The notes beneath the pieces were generated by a model. It did not search any database and was not told the DNA's origin. It saw only the letters and a program-made list of their open reading frames with translations. A stretch of 64,000 bases of DNA from Rhodobacter sp. GTDB taxonomy: Bacteria; Pseudomonadota; Alphaproteobacteria; Rhodobacterales; Rhodobacteraceae. A program made the translations under genes and the position numbers. Positions 1-9,400 of the stretch are shown in pieces (the first letter of the stretch is position 1; the number at the start of each line of letters is the position of its first letter). The DNA lies in the NCBI GenBank assembly GCA_027484145.1, contig JAIXUH010000026.1:62001-126000 (forward strand), written 5' to 3'.

Positions 1-318
1 CAGCGGGCGATCTGCCCGACCGGGATCAGGGTCGAAATTCCGCTGGGCTATGAAATGCAGATCCGTCCAAGATCGGGGCTGGCCACCAAATTCGGGATTA
101 CGCTGCCCAACACCCCCGGCACCATCGACAGTGATTATCGCGGGCCTTTGGGCGTGGCGCTGATCAACCTTGGGTCAGAGCCGTTTACCGTGCAGCACGG
201 CGACCGCATCGCGCAAATGATCGTGGCCCCGGTGGTGCAGGCGCGTTTCACCTTGGCGACGGCACTGACGAGCACGGAACGCGGCGAGGGGGGCTTCGGC
301 TCTACCGGGCGGCGCTGA
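1..318 (+). CDS. dut: dUTP diphosphatase (dUTPase), 5' end cut off by window
   Basis: This is the C-terminal part of deoxyuridine 5'-triphosphate nucleotidohydrolase, which hydrolyses dUTP to dUMP and pyrophosphate, keeping uracil out of DNA and feeding dTMP synthesis. The window opens inside the gene, so the start codon and motif 1 are missing. Visible are motif 2 (PRSGLA), motif 3 (GTIDSDYRG), motif 4 (GDRIAQMI) and the C-terminal glycine-rich motif 5 (GGFGSTGR), which closes over the active site of the trimer. The TGA stop overlaps the ATG of the next gene by one base, suggesting translational coupling. The family assignment is secure. Confidence 0.95.
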   Translation, partial: QRAICPTGIRVEIPLGYEMQIRPRSGLATKFGITLPNTPGTIDSDYRGPLGVALINLGSEPFTVQHGDRIAQMIVAPVVQARFTLATALTSTERGEGGFGSTGRR

Positions 319-1394
319 TGGGCTTGGTTCTGGCCATGGCGGCGGCACTCTGGGGCCTTGGTGCCCTGATGAAGGCCCCGGTCCGGCTGCGCCTGACCAT
401 GATTGCGGGCCTTTGGCTGGCGGTGGTGTTCGCGCAACTGGCGCTGCCCGCCGATAACCCGCTGCGCCTTGCCACGGGCGGTGACGTGAAGCCATGGCTG
501 GCCTTGGGCGTGGTTGCGGTGCTGGTGGGTGGCTATCGAAGGGCCCTGACGATGCTGCGCGCCCGGGCCACGCCAGACCCCGCCGTACTAGAGGCCAAGC
601 CTGGGGCCTTTCGCGCGGCGGAACTGGACCGCTATTCCCGCCACATCATCTTGCGCGAAATCGGCGGGCCGGGCCAACGGCGGCTGAAAGACGCAAAGGT
701 GCTGGTGATTGGAGCCGGGGGCCTTGGGTCGCCCGCGCTGCTGTATCTAGCGGCCAGTGGGGTGGGCACGCTGGGGGTGGTCGATGCCGATGCCGTCGAC
801 AATTCCAACCTGCAACGCCAGATCATCCATGCCGATCAGCGGATTGGAATGCCAAAGGTGTTTTCGGCCGAAATCGCGGTCAAGGCGCTGAACCCTTTCA
901 TCACGCTGCGCCCCTATCAGCGGCGGCTGGATGAGGCCAGCGCCGCAGCCCTGATCGCCGACTATGACCTTGTGCTGGATGGGACTGACAATTTCGACAC
1001 GCGCTATCTGGTGAACCGCGTTTGCGCGCAACTGGGCAAGCCGCTGATCTCTGCCGCGATCACGCAGTGGGAAGGGCAGCTTTCGCTTTATGATCCGGCC
1101 CATGGCGCGCCATGCTACGAATGTGTGTTCCCGGTGCGGCCTGCCCCCGGCATGGTGCCGACCTGCGCCGAAGCCGGGGTCGCGGCACCCTTGCCGGGCG
1201 TGATCGGCGCCATGATGGCGATGGAGGCGGTCAAGCACCTGACCGGCGCGGGCGAAACCTTGCGCGGACGGCTGATGATTCATGACGCGCTTTTTGCCGA
1301 AACTCGTGTGATCGCCATCAAGCCTCGCGCCGATTGCCCGGTATGCGGCACGGGCCACACCGTGCCGCAGGGGTCGGATCAGCCGAAGCGGTAG
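318..1394 (+). CDS. Membrane-anchored E1-like protein (HesA/MoeB/ThiF family)
   Basis: The catalytic part (about residues 103-345) is an E1-like adenylyltransferase of the MoeB/ThiF type, which activates the C-terminal glycine of a ubiquitin-like sulfur carrier (MoaD or ThiS) with ATP. Seen directly: the nucleotide-binding loop GAGGLGS (132-138), the DNSNLQRQ stretch with the conserved Arg, zinc-ligand pairs C266/C269 (CYEC) and C340/C343 (CPVC), and C283 in PTCAEAG as the candidate thioester cysteine. The first ~75 residues are unusual for MoeB: three hydrophobic stretches (about 1-18, 26-44, 60-75) look like membrane segments. The start overlaps the dut stop by one base. The 3' end overlaps the convergent dioxygenase gene by 16 bp. 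The carrier partner is not in the window, so MoeB versus ThiF function is open. Confidence 0.85.
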   Translation: MGLVLAMAAALWGLGALMKAPVRLRLTMIAGLWLAVVFAQLALPADNPLRLATGGDVKPWLALGVVAVLVGGYRRALTMLRARATPDPAVLEAKPGAFRAAELDRYSRHIILREIGGPGQRRLKDAKVLVIGAGGLGSPALLYLAASGVGTLGVVDADAVDNSNLQRQIIHADQRIGMPKVFSAEIAVKALNPFITLRPYQRRLDEASAAALIADYDLVLDGTDNFDTRYLVNRVCAQLGKPLISAAITQWEGQLSLYDPAHGAPCYECVFPVRPAPGMVPTCAEAGVAAPLPGVIGAMMAMEAVKHLTGAGETLRGRLMIHDALFAETRVIAIKPRADCPVCGTGHTVPQGSDQPKR

Positions 1395-2176
1395 CTTGAT
1401 GCCGTGACGCCGCCGAACAGGCCAGTGTCATGATAGACCATCTGCGCGGCTTCCCCCTCGGCTGCGCCAAGGGCGGCGAAAATGGGCATGAAGTGGTCCT
1501 CCTGCGCGTGGCAGGTGCGGGCATAGGGGGCCTGTTCCCAGTTCAGCAGCGCCTTTGTGCGCGCTGCGGGTGCGTCCGCCATCGTGACGGCCAGCCAGGC
1601 ATCAAACGCCTCGGATGGCACTTTTGCGCCCGGCCCAAACAGGCGCAGATTGTGATAGGACAGCCCTGATCCGACGATCAGCACCCCTTCGTCCCGCAGC
1701 GGCGCAAGGGCGCGGCCAAGGGCAAGGTGTTCTTCCGGCGAATAGCCGTGGCGCAGCGAGATCTGGAACACCGGCATCGACGCATCGGGATACATCACGA
1801 AAGCCGGGACAAAGGTGCCGTGGTCAAAGCCTTGCCTTGCATCCACCCGCACCGGCAGGCCTGCCGCCGCGATCAGGTCTGCAGCGCGTTGGGCAAGTTC
1901 GGGCGCGCCCGGTGCAGGATAGACGATCTTGAATGTCTCGGGCGGAAAACCGGAATAATCATAGACCATCGGCGGCTTGGGGCTGGACATCACGGTAAAG
2001 CTGTCAGCCTCCCAGTGGCCAGATACCATCAGAATGGCCTTGGGCCGTTCGGGCAGGTCTTTGACCATCTGCACGAAGCTGGCCTCCAGATTGGCGAACA
2101 TGGCCCGCCAGTCCGGCATCCAAGGCCACGGGCCGCCGCCGTGGGAGATAAAGTAAGTGGGCATGCGTTTCGTCAT
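1379..2176 (-). CDS. Extradiol ring-cleavage dioxygenase, DODA / LigB family
   Basis: The 265-residue protein resembles bacterial 4,5-DOPA extradiol dioxygenases (YgiD-like), class III enzymes that open catechol rings using a non-haem metal. Conserved histidines are visible: H12 in SHGGGPW, H54 in SGHWE, H119 in FDHGTFVP, H175 in SYHN and H228 in QEDHFMP; these include the expected metal and acid-base ligands. The reading frame is open far upstream, but the family N-terminus (PTYFISHGG) sets the start at 2176, or possibly the ATG 12 bp further in. The physiological substrate is unknown; the gene stands alone between a convergent neighbour and a divergent ABC transporter. Confidence 0.85.
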   Translation of the reverse strand: MTKRMPTYFISHGGGPWPWMPDWRAMFANLEASFVQMVKDLPERPKAILMVSGHWEADSFTVMSSPKPPMVYDYSGFPPETFKIVYPAPGAPELAQRAADLIAAAGLPVRVDARQGFDHGTFVPAFVMYPDASMPVFQISLRHGYSPEEHLALGRALAPLRDEGVLIVGSGLSYHNLRLFGPGAKVPSEAFDAWLAVTMADAPAARTKALLNWEQAPYARTCHAQEDHFMPIFAALGAAEGEAAQMVYHDTGLFGGVTASSYRFG

Positions 2177-2362
2177 GGCGGGCCTCGTGTTCTGATTGCT
2201 GAAAACATGCGCGTTTCGGTGCCGCCGCGCAATTCTGGACAAAGCGCCAGCATTCGTGCGCAGATGCACAGGCCGCGAAAATGGCGATCCGCGCAGCGGC
2301 GCTTGAATCCCGGTGTCGGCATCGTCATAGTCCAATGTCAAAACCAACCGGGAGCTTGACCG

Positions 2363-3148
2363 ATGAAATTGACCGCCGCCCTTGGCGCCCTTGCCATGTT
2401 TGCCGCCACCACTGCGCTTGCCCAAGACCTGCCAGATATGGGGGGCAAGGAAATTGTCGTCGTCACCGAAAACGCTTATCCGCCGCTGCAATTCCTTGAT
2501 GCCTCGGGGGCGGCCATCGGCTGGGAATATGACGCCATGGCCGAATTGGCCAAGCGCATGAACTTTACCGTCAAGTATGAGAACATCTCGTGGGATGCGA
2601 TGATCCCGGCGGTATCGGAAGGCCAGTTCGACCTTGGCATGACGGGCATCACCATCCGCGATGACCGCAAGGAAAAGGTCGATTTCTCCGACAGCTACAT
2701 GACCAGCCAGATGGTCATGATGGTGCGCGGCGACGAGACTCGCTTTGCCGACAAGGCATCTTTCGCCGCCAATGCCGAACTCTTGATGGCCGTTCAGCCC
2801 GGCACGACGCCGTTCTATGTCGGCGTCTATGAGGTGCTAGATGGCAACGAGGCGAACCCCCGCATCAAGCTGTTCGAAACCTTTGGTGCGACGGTCGAAG
2901 CGCTGAAGGCGGGCGACGTTGATCTGGTGCTGACTGATGGCACCGCAGGCGCAGGCTATGTTGAAGCATCTGGCGGAGCGCTGAAGATCATCGGCGAAAA
3001 GCTGGGGACCGAAGATTTCGGCTTCATTTTCCCCAAGGGCTCGGAACTGGTGGCCCCGATGAATGCCGGCATTGCCGCGCTGAAGGCAGATGGTACGCTG
3101 GACGCGCTGAACACGAAGTGGTTCCTTGAGTACAAGATGGGCCAATAA
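2363..3148 (+). CDS. Amino-acid ABC transporter, periplasmic substrate-binding protein
   Basis: A family 3 solute-binding protein that would capture an amino acid or similar small polar solute in the periplasm and deliver it to the permease encoded next. Residues 1-20 form a typical Sec signal peptide with an ALA-Q cleavage site. The mature part carries the family signature [12 protein letters not shown], followed by [12 protein letters not shown] and a [20 protein letters not shown] segment of the hinge/binding lobe. At 261 residues it has the usual length. The permease starts 39 bp downstream. The ligand cannot be inferred from the sequence. Confidence 0.9.
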   Translation: MKLTAALGALAMFAATTALAQDLPDMGGKEIVVVTENAYPPLQFLDASGAAIGWEYDAMAELAKRMNFTVKYENISWDAMIPAVSEGQFDLGMTGITIRDDRKEKVDFSDSYMTSQMVMMVRGDETRFADKASFAANAELLMAVQPGTTPFYVGVYEVLDGNEANPRIKLFETFGATVEALKAGDVDLVLTDGTAGAGYVEASGGALKIIGEKLGTEDFGFIFPKGSELVAPMNAGIAALKADGTLDALNTKWFLEYKMGQ

Positions 3149-3187
3149 GCCCTTTGGCCCCGGCCAATACGCCAGGGCCGCTTTGCC

Positions 3188-3985
3188 ATGACCCCCAATT
3201 CCAAACCTGACAGCGACTTTCCATGGTGGCTGGTGATCTTGTGCATCACCGGCGCCGTCTTGTTTTGGCAGGTCCTGTCATCGCAGGTCTATGCCGCCGC
3301 GCTGAACACCCTGATGAAGGGCATAGGCATAACAATTGCGGTGGCGCTGATCGCCTATATCGGGGCCTGCCTGATCGGGCTGGGCCTTGCGGTCATGGGC
3401 CTGTCGCGCTTTGTGGTGCTGCGTCAGACCGCCCGCCTTTACATCGAAGTGATGCGTGGCGTCCCGATCATCGTGCTGCTGTTGTACGTGGCCTTCGCCC
3501 TTTCGCCCGCCTTGGTGATTGCGGTGAACTGGGTGATCACGCCCTTTGGTCTGGACCCATGGAAAACCCGCGACTTTCCCCTGATTGCGCGCGCCGTGAT
3601 CGCCCTGATGCTGGCCTATTCCGCCTTTCTTGCCGAGATTTTCCGTGCGGGCCTGCAGGCGGTGGACAAGGGCCAGATCGAGGCGGCGCAGGCGCTGGGC
3701 CTGAACGGCTGGCAGCGCTTTCGCCATATCGTGTTTCCGCAGGCCTTCCGCACGATCCTGCCGCCCTTGGGCAATGATTTCGTGGCGATGGTCAAGGACA
3801 GCTCGCTTGTCAGTGTGTTGGGCGTCAGTGACATCACCCAACTGGCAAAGGTCACGGCGGCGGGCAATTTCCGGTATTTCGAGACCTATAATGTCGCCGC
3901 CCTGCTGTATCTTACCATGACGGTCGGACTGAGTCTGATCCTGCGCCGGATCGAGGCGCGCCTGCGGCAAAGGACGGAACGCTGA
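3188..3985 (+). CDS. Amino-acid ABC transporter permease (HisM/GlnP type)
   Basis: Inner-membrane permease of a polar amino-acid ABC importer. It has about five hydrophobic segments, and the cytoplasmic EAA loop that docks the ATPase is clear at residues 164-186 (EAAQALGLNGWQRFRHIVF). The stretch MRGVPIIVLLLY near residue 89 is typical of the HisM/GlnM family. It follows its binding protein, and its TGA overlaps the ATG of the next gene by one base. No ATP-binding subunit is present in this cluster, so the ATPase must be encoded elsewhere or shared with another transporter. Confidence 0.9.
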   Translation: MTPNSKPDSDFPWWLVILCITGAVLFWQVLSSQVYAAALNTLMKGIGITIAVALIAYIGACLIGLGLAVMGLSRFVVLRQTARLYIEVMRGVPIIVLLLYVAFALSPALVIAVNWVITPFGLDPWKTRDFPLIARAVIALMLAYSAFLAEIFRAGLQAVDKGQIEAAQALGLNGWQRFRHIVFPQAFRTILPPLGNDFVAMVKDSSLVSVLGVSDITQLAKVTAAGNFRYFETYNVAALLYLTMTVGLSLILRRIEARLRQRTER

Positions 3986-5127
3986 TGAAGCGCTTTTTGC
4001 AGATCGTGGTGCTGCTGGTTCTGGTTCTGGCCAGTGCCGCCTTCTGGAAGCGCGAGGAAATTCAGCGGCTTATGGCGGTGAACAGCCTGTTTGCGCCAGA
4101 CCGGATTGTGCGGAATTTCTCGTCCATGGATGCGCTGTTCCTGACGCGCCCAATGTCGCGCGGTGATGGCCCTGTCAGCCCGCTGCCCGCCGGGCCTGCC
4201 GCAACGCTGCCGCCGGATCTTGCGGCATGGGTGGAGGATCGGCAGGTCACGGCACTGGTGGTGCTGCAGAACGGACAAATCCGCCACGAAAGCTATTACC
4301 TTGGCACCACGGATCAGGATCTGCGGATCAGCTGGTCGATGGCCAAAAGCTTTCTGGCTGCGCTGTTGGGCATCGTGATGGCCGAAGGGAAGATCGGCTC
4401 TCTCGATGATCAGGTCACGGTTTATGCCCCCGCTTTGAAAGGGTCGGCCTATGACGGGGCTACGATCCGCAATGTCCTGAACATGGCTTCGGGGGTGAAG
4501 TTCAACGAGGACTATCTGGATTTCTGGTCTGACATCAACAAGATGGGTCGCGTTCTGGCGCTGGGCCAATCGATGGATGCGTTCGCGACCGGATTGACAG
4601 TGCGCGAGTTTGAACCGGGGCAGCAGTGGCAATATGTCTCTATCGACACGCATGTGATCGGCATGGTGATCCGCGGGGCCACGGGCGAAGATATCCCGCC
4701 CTTGCTGGAGCGGCACATCCTTGCCCCGCTGGGGCTGGAGGCGGCGCCCTATTACGTGACCGATGGCTTTGGCGTGTCGTTCGTGCTGGGCGGGCTGAAC
4801 ATGCGAACGCGCGATTACGCCCGCTTTGGCGCCATGATCGCGGCGGGCGGGCAATGGCAGGGCCAACAGGTGGTGCCCGCCGATTGGGTGCGTGACATGA
4901 TCGCGCCTTCGGCCCCGGGAGGCGAAGGATACGGCTTTCAGTGGTGGGTGCCCGAAGGATCAGCCCCCGGCGAGGTGATGGCGCGCGGGATCTATGGGCA
5001 GTATGTCTTTATCGACAGCGCGCGGGACGTGGTGATTGCCGTCAATGCCGCTGACCGCAGGTTCCGCGAAGCGGGGCGCGACACCGAGGATGTTGCGATG
5101 TTTCGCAAGATTGCCGCCGGGCTCTGA
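3985..5127 (+). CDS. Serine hydrolase of the beta-lactamase / class C fold
   Basis: A 380-residue serine hydrolase related to class C beta-lactamases and DD-peptidases (family S12, esterase-like). It starts with a single hydrophobic stretch (about 4-20), either an uncleaved membrane anchor or a signal peptide, so it should act in the periplasm. The nucleophile motif SxxK is S118-MA-K121, and the second motif is Y217-V-S219, replacing the commoner YxN. It is translationally coupled to the ABC permease, which may mean it processes the imported compound or a precursor, but this is inference. Substrate unknown; true beta-lactamase activity is not implied. Confidence 0.85.
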   Translation: MKRFLQIVVLLVLVLASAAFWKREEIQRLMAVNSLFAPDRIVRNFSSMDALFLTRPMSRGDGPVSPLPAGPAATLPPDLAAWVEDRQVTALVVLQNGQIRHESYYLGTTDQDLRISWSMAKSFLAALLGIVMAEGKIGSLDDQVTVYAPALKGSAYDGATIRNVLNMASGVKFNEDYLDFWSDINKMGRVLALGQSMDAFATGLTVREFEPGQQWQYVSIDTHVIGMVIRGATGEDIPPLLERHILAPLGLEAAPYYVTDGFGVSFVLGGLNMRTRDYARFGAMIAAGGQWQGQQVVPADWVRDMIAPSAPGGEGYGFQWWVPEGSAPGEVMARGIYGQYVFIDSARDVVIAVNAADRRFREAGRDTEDVAMFRKIAAGL

Positions 5128-5131
5128 CAGC

Positions 5132-5683
5132 TTAGCGCGGCAACAGCGCCTCGGCCCGCAGGATCTGCATCAGTTCCGCCACGCCCTTGCCGGATCGTTC
5201 GTCAATCAGGTGGCCGTCGCCATCAAAGGCGCTGCGGGAATGGGCGATCATCACCTCGGGGCCGGTGATCAGGCGCGGGCGGAACGGCGTCAGGCAATGG
5301 CGCAGCGAAAACTGCGACCGCTCTCCCCCGGCGCGGCCATCGGCGGCGGACAGGATGGCAACCGGTTTGTCACGCCATGGCCCGCCTTTGGTGCGGCTGA
5401 CCCAGTCGAGTGCGTTCTTCAGCACGCCGGGCAAGTTCTTGTTGTATTCCGGGGTGCAGATCACGATGGCATCGGCGGCCTTGATCTGATCGGCAAGGGC
5501 CTGAACTTCTGCTGGAATGCCCTCGGCAATCTCAAGATCCTCGTCATACAGCGGCAGGCGCAGATTGCCTTCGACCCATGCGCAGGGACCAAAGGCACGG
5601 CGCGCCTCGCCCAGGAGCAGCCGGTTGGTCGAAGCGGCCCGCAGCGCGCCGCAGATCCCAAGAAGGGTCGGGTGTTCCATCAT
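5132..5683 (-). CDS. NADPH-dependent FMN reductase family protein
   Basis: A flavodoxin-like oxidoreductase of about 180 residues, of the chromate / azo / quinone reductase group that uses NAD(P)H and bound FMN. The FMN phosphate-binding loop is GALRAASTNRLLL near the N-terminus. The second signature TPEYN (residues 77-81), followed by LPGVLKNALDWVSR, is diagnostic of the family. It converges on the serine hydrolase gene with four bases between stops. Two adjacent Met codons (5683, 5680) could start it. The physiological electron acceptor is unknown. Confidence 0.87.
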   Translation of the reverse strand: MMEHPTLLGICGALRAASTNRLLLGEARRAFGPCAWVEGNLRLPLYDEDLEIAEGIPAEVQALADQIKAADAIVICTPEYNKNLPGVLKNALDWVSRTKGGPWRDKPVAILSAADGRAGGERSQFSLRHCLTPFRPRLITGPEVMIAHSRSAFDGDGHLIDERSGKGVAELMQILRAEALLPR

Positions 5684-5761
5684 CTGATCCGTCTGTTGCC
5701 TTGCACCAAAGGTATTGCTGCCGCCCGCCGCCGCAAGGGCTATTGGGCAAACTGTGTCTTG

Positions 5762-6283
5762 TCACATGGCAAAGGGACGTTGGTCGCTGTGCAACCCGCC
5801 ATCTTTGGCATCCACCCGCCGCTGAAACGTCAGCGTGGTGGTGCGGGCATAGCCGGGGTGCGCGGTTTCGCCCGTCTGCACAAACCCCATCGCGCGAAAG
5901 GCGTCGTGGTTCGTGCGCAGTTCGACCCGGGTCTGCAATTCCAGCGTCGGCAAGGCCATGGCGCGGGCCCGGTCATCGGCCATATCGATCAAGTGGCGTG
6001 CCAAGCCTTTGCCCCTGTGCGTGGTCGCCACCGCAAGCTTTCCGATGTAAAGCGCGTGCGGCCTTGGCGTCAGAAATACACAGGCCAAAGGCGGCGTGCC
6101 CATCACCCAGACTTCGCCGCTTGCGGCCTGTTGGGCAATGCTGTCCTCGGTCAGCATGTGCATCGACGATGGCGGGTCAATCACCCCATCCATATAGGCA
6201 AACTCGGTCTGGATCAGCCACAGGATCGCCGCCCAATCATAGGGTTCGCGGGCCTGATGTGGGGCAAGTTCGGGGTGCTTCAT
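5762..6283 (-). CDS. GNAT family N-acetyltransferase
   Basis: A 173-residue GCN5-related N-acetyltransferase. Motif A, which binds the pyrophosphate of acetyl-CoA, is seen as VATTHRGKGLARHL (residues 85-98), preceded by the beta-strand ALYIGKLAV. The region after it (ELQTRVELRTNHDAFRAMGF) matches motif B, in which an Asn-His pair is common. It lies upstream of the FMN reductase on the same strand with a 78-bp gap. The substrate cannot be inferred. Confidence 0.87.
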   Translation of the reverse strand: MKHPELAPHQAREPYDWAAILWLIQTEFAYMDGVIDPPSSMHMLTEDSIAQQAASGEVWVMGTPPLACVFLTPRPHALYIGKLAVATTHRGKGLARHLIDMADDRARAMALPTLELQTRVELRTNHDAFRAMGFVQTGETAHPGYARTTTLTFQRRVDAKDGGLHSDQRPFAM

Positions 6284-6483
6284 CGCCTGTCGGTCCGCAA
6301 TATGGTCCTGTCAGGGTGGATGAGACGGCGCTTTCCCAAGATTTGCAACGGCAAAGCCGAAGCAAGACCATGTCAAGATATTGGGGATAAGCTGCCTATG
6401 CCCGCGATATGCGGGGGGCGTTGGGTTGACTCGGGCCCCAGTGGCGCGGACGATAGGGGTTTGTTGCGACTCATGAGGGCAGG

Positions 6484-9400
6484 GTGCGTTTTTCCAGACT
6501 GCGGCTGAACGGCTTCAAAAGCTTTGTCGACCCCACGGATCTTGTGATCCATGAGGGTCTGACGGGCGTGGTCGGTCCCAACGGCTGCGGCAAGTCCAAC
6601 CTGCTGGAGGCGCTGCGCTGGGTCATGGGCGAAAACCGCCCCACCGCGATGCGCGGCGGCGGGATGGAGGACGTGATCTTTGCCGGGGCTGCCACGCGCG
6701 GCGCCCGCAACTTTGCCGAAGTCTCGATCGTGATCGACAATCAGGATCGGCTGGCGCCATCCGGCTTCAATGACGCTGACCAGATCGAGATTGTGCGGCG
6801 GATCACACGCGATGCAGGGTCGGCCTACAAGGCAAACGCCAAGGACGTGCGCGCGCGCGACGTGCAGATGCTGTTCGCCGATGCCTCGACCGGATCGCAC
6901 AGCCCGGCCCTTGTGCGGCAGGGGCAGATTTCCGAACTGATCAACGCCAAGCCCAAGGCGCGGCGGCGGATTCTGGAAGAGGCGGCGGGCATCTCGGGCC
7001 TTTATGCGCGCCGCCACGAGGCCGAGTTGAAGCTGTCGGGGGCCGAGCAAAACCTGTTGCGCGTTGATGACGTGCTGGAAGGGCTGGCCCAGCAGGTGGC
7101 GGTGCTGACCCGTCAGGCACGGCAAGCACAACGTTACCGCGAGATCGGCGAGGAGTTGCGCCGCACCGAAGGCATGCTGCTCTATCGCCGCTGGCGCGAG
7201 GCGGAACTGGCCCGCGCCGAGGCCGAGGCCGCCTTGCGCGACCGTCTGATGGCCGCAGGCCGCGCCGATGCTGCCGCCCGTGCCGCCGCCAAGGCCCGCG
7301 AAGCGCGCGAAGATGCCCTGCCGCCCAAGCGCGAGGAAGAGGCCGTGGCTGCCGCGATCCTGCAGCGTCTGGTCTTGCAGCGCGATGCTTTGGGCGATCA
7401 GGAAGCCCGCGCCATGGCGCTGATCGAAACGCTGCGTGGCCGGATCGTGCAGCTTGACCGCGATATGGAGCGTGAGGCCGGCCTGAACCGCGATGCGGGC
7501 GAAACGATTTCGCGGCTGGATTGGGAAATCGCGCAACTGCTCAAGCTGCATGATGGCCACGACGACCGTCTTGCCGAAGCGGCCGAAGCCGCGCGGGAGG
7601 CTGGGGCGATTCTGTCAGACCGCGAAACCTTGCTGAGCGAGGCCACCGAAGACTCGGCCCGCCTTGCTGCACGGCACCAGTCGGTGCAACGCCTGCTGTC
7701 CGATACACGGCTGACCATGGACCGGCTTGATGCCGAAGCTGCCCGCGCGCGCGACAGCGTGGACACCGCGGTCGAGGCCTTGGCCGCTGCTGCCGAGGCC
7801 TTTGATGTGGCGAGCGAAGGGCAAGAGGCCGCCGTCGCCTTGGCCGAGGCCACCGAAGCGGCGCTGGAAATGGCCGAAACCGCCCGCGCCGAAGTGCAGA
7901 GCCGCGAGGCCGAAGCCCGCGCCGCCCGGGGCGAGGCCGAGGGCGAGGCCAATGCTCTGCGCGCCGAAGTGGCCGCCCTTGCCCGTATGGTGGAGCGTGA
8001 GTCGCAGGCCGGGCATCAGGTTTTGGACCGGCTGACGGTCGAGCCGGGGTATGAAAAGGCGCTCGGTGCGGCGCTGTCCGATGATCTGCGCGCGCCCGAA
8101 GTGGCGGCTGATGCACGGTCGGGATGGGCGCTGTTGCCGGGTTATGACGATGCGGCAGCCTTGCCCGACGGTGCCACGCCATTGGGCGCGCATGTCACCG
8201 CCCCCGCCGTTCTGGCGCGGCGGCTGGGCCAGATCGGGCTGGTGGCGCGCGGTCAGGGGGCGATCTTGCAGCCAAGCTTGCGCCCCGGTCAGCGTCTGGT
8301 CAGCATCGAAGGTGACCTGTGGCGTTGGGACGGGTTTCGCGCATCGGCCGAGGATGCGCCAAGTGCGGCGGCAGCGCGGTTGCAGCAACTCAACCGTCTG
8401 GTGCAATTGAAGCGCGATCTGGAAGAGGTCGCCGCCCGTGCCGAAGGCGCCAGGCGCGCGCATGAGGCCCTGCAGGCGCGTCTGGCCGATCTCGCCCGCG
8501 CCGACCAGATGGCCCGCGACGCCCGTCGCGCCGCTGATGCCCGCGTGACCGAAGCAAACCGCGCCGCCAGCCGTGCCGAGGCGGAACGCTCGATTGCCGG
8601 TGGGCGGCTCGAATCCGCCCGCCTTGCCGTGGCCCGACATGAGGACGAGGCGATGTCGGCCCGCGCGCGTCTGCGTGAGGCCGAGGCCGCCGCAACCGAC
8701 CTGCCCGATCTTGCGGCTGCTCGCGCCCGGGTCGAAGGGGCCAAGGTGGCGGTCGAGGCGGCGCGTCTGGCGATGCTGACCCGCCGGTCCGCCCATGATG
8801 AATTGCGCCGCGAAGGCGAAGCGCGGATCAGGCGGCGGCAAGAGGCGACGAAAGAGCTGTCGGGTTGGCGGCACCGGCTGGAAACAGCAGAAAAGCGCAG
8901 CGCCGAACTGGCCGAACGCCGGGCCGAAACCGCCGAGGAACTGGACGAGGCCGGTGCCGCCCCCGAAGAAATCGCCGCCAAACGTGAAGAACTGTCAGAG
9001 GCGATTGACGCCGCCGAAGCCCGACGCCGCACGGCCGCCGACGCCTTGGCCGCCGCCGAAACCGCGCTGCGCGAGGCGCAACTGTCCGAGCGTGAGGCCG
9101 AGCGCCAGAACGGCGAGGCCCGCGAAGCCCGCGCCCGGGCCGAGGCGCGCAACGATGCCGCCCGCGAAACCGTGGCCTATGCCGCCGAACGCATCGCTGA
9201 AGATGCCGAATGCGCGCCTGCCGATCTTCTGGTGCGGCTGGCGGTGGATCCTGACCACATGCCCGATGCCGAGGCGCTGGATACCGACGTGCAGCGCCTG
9301 AAGCGCCAGCGCGAGGCTTTGGGTGCCGTCAACCTGCGCGCCGAAGAAGATATGAAGACCGTCGCCGCCGAACATGAGGCGCTGTTCCGGGAAAAGACTG

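Noticed and set aside
5036-6508. A 490-codon plus-strand frame over the FMN reductase and GNAT genes
   Set aside because: Both minus-strand genes show clear family motifs, and this frame does not.
7615-8874. Long minus-strand frames inside smc (419 and 287 codons)
   Set aside because: Repetitive Ala/Arg/Ser composition mirrors the coiled-coil codons of smc; no motifs, no start signal.
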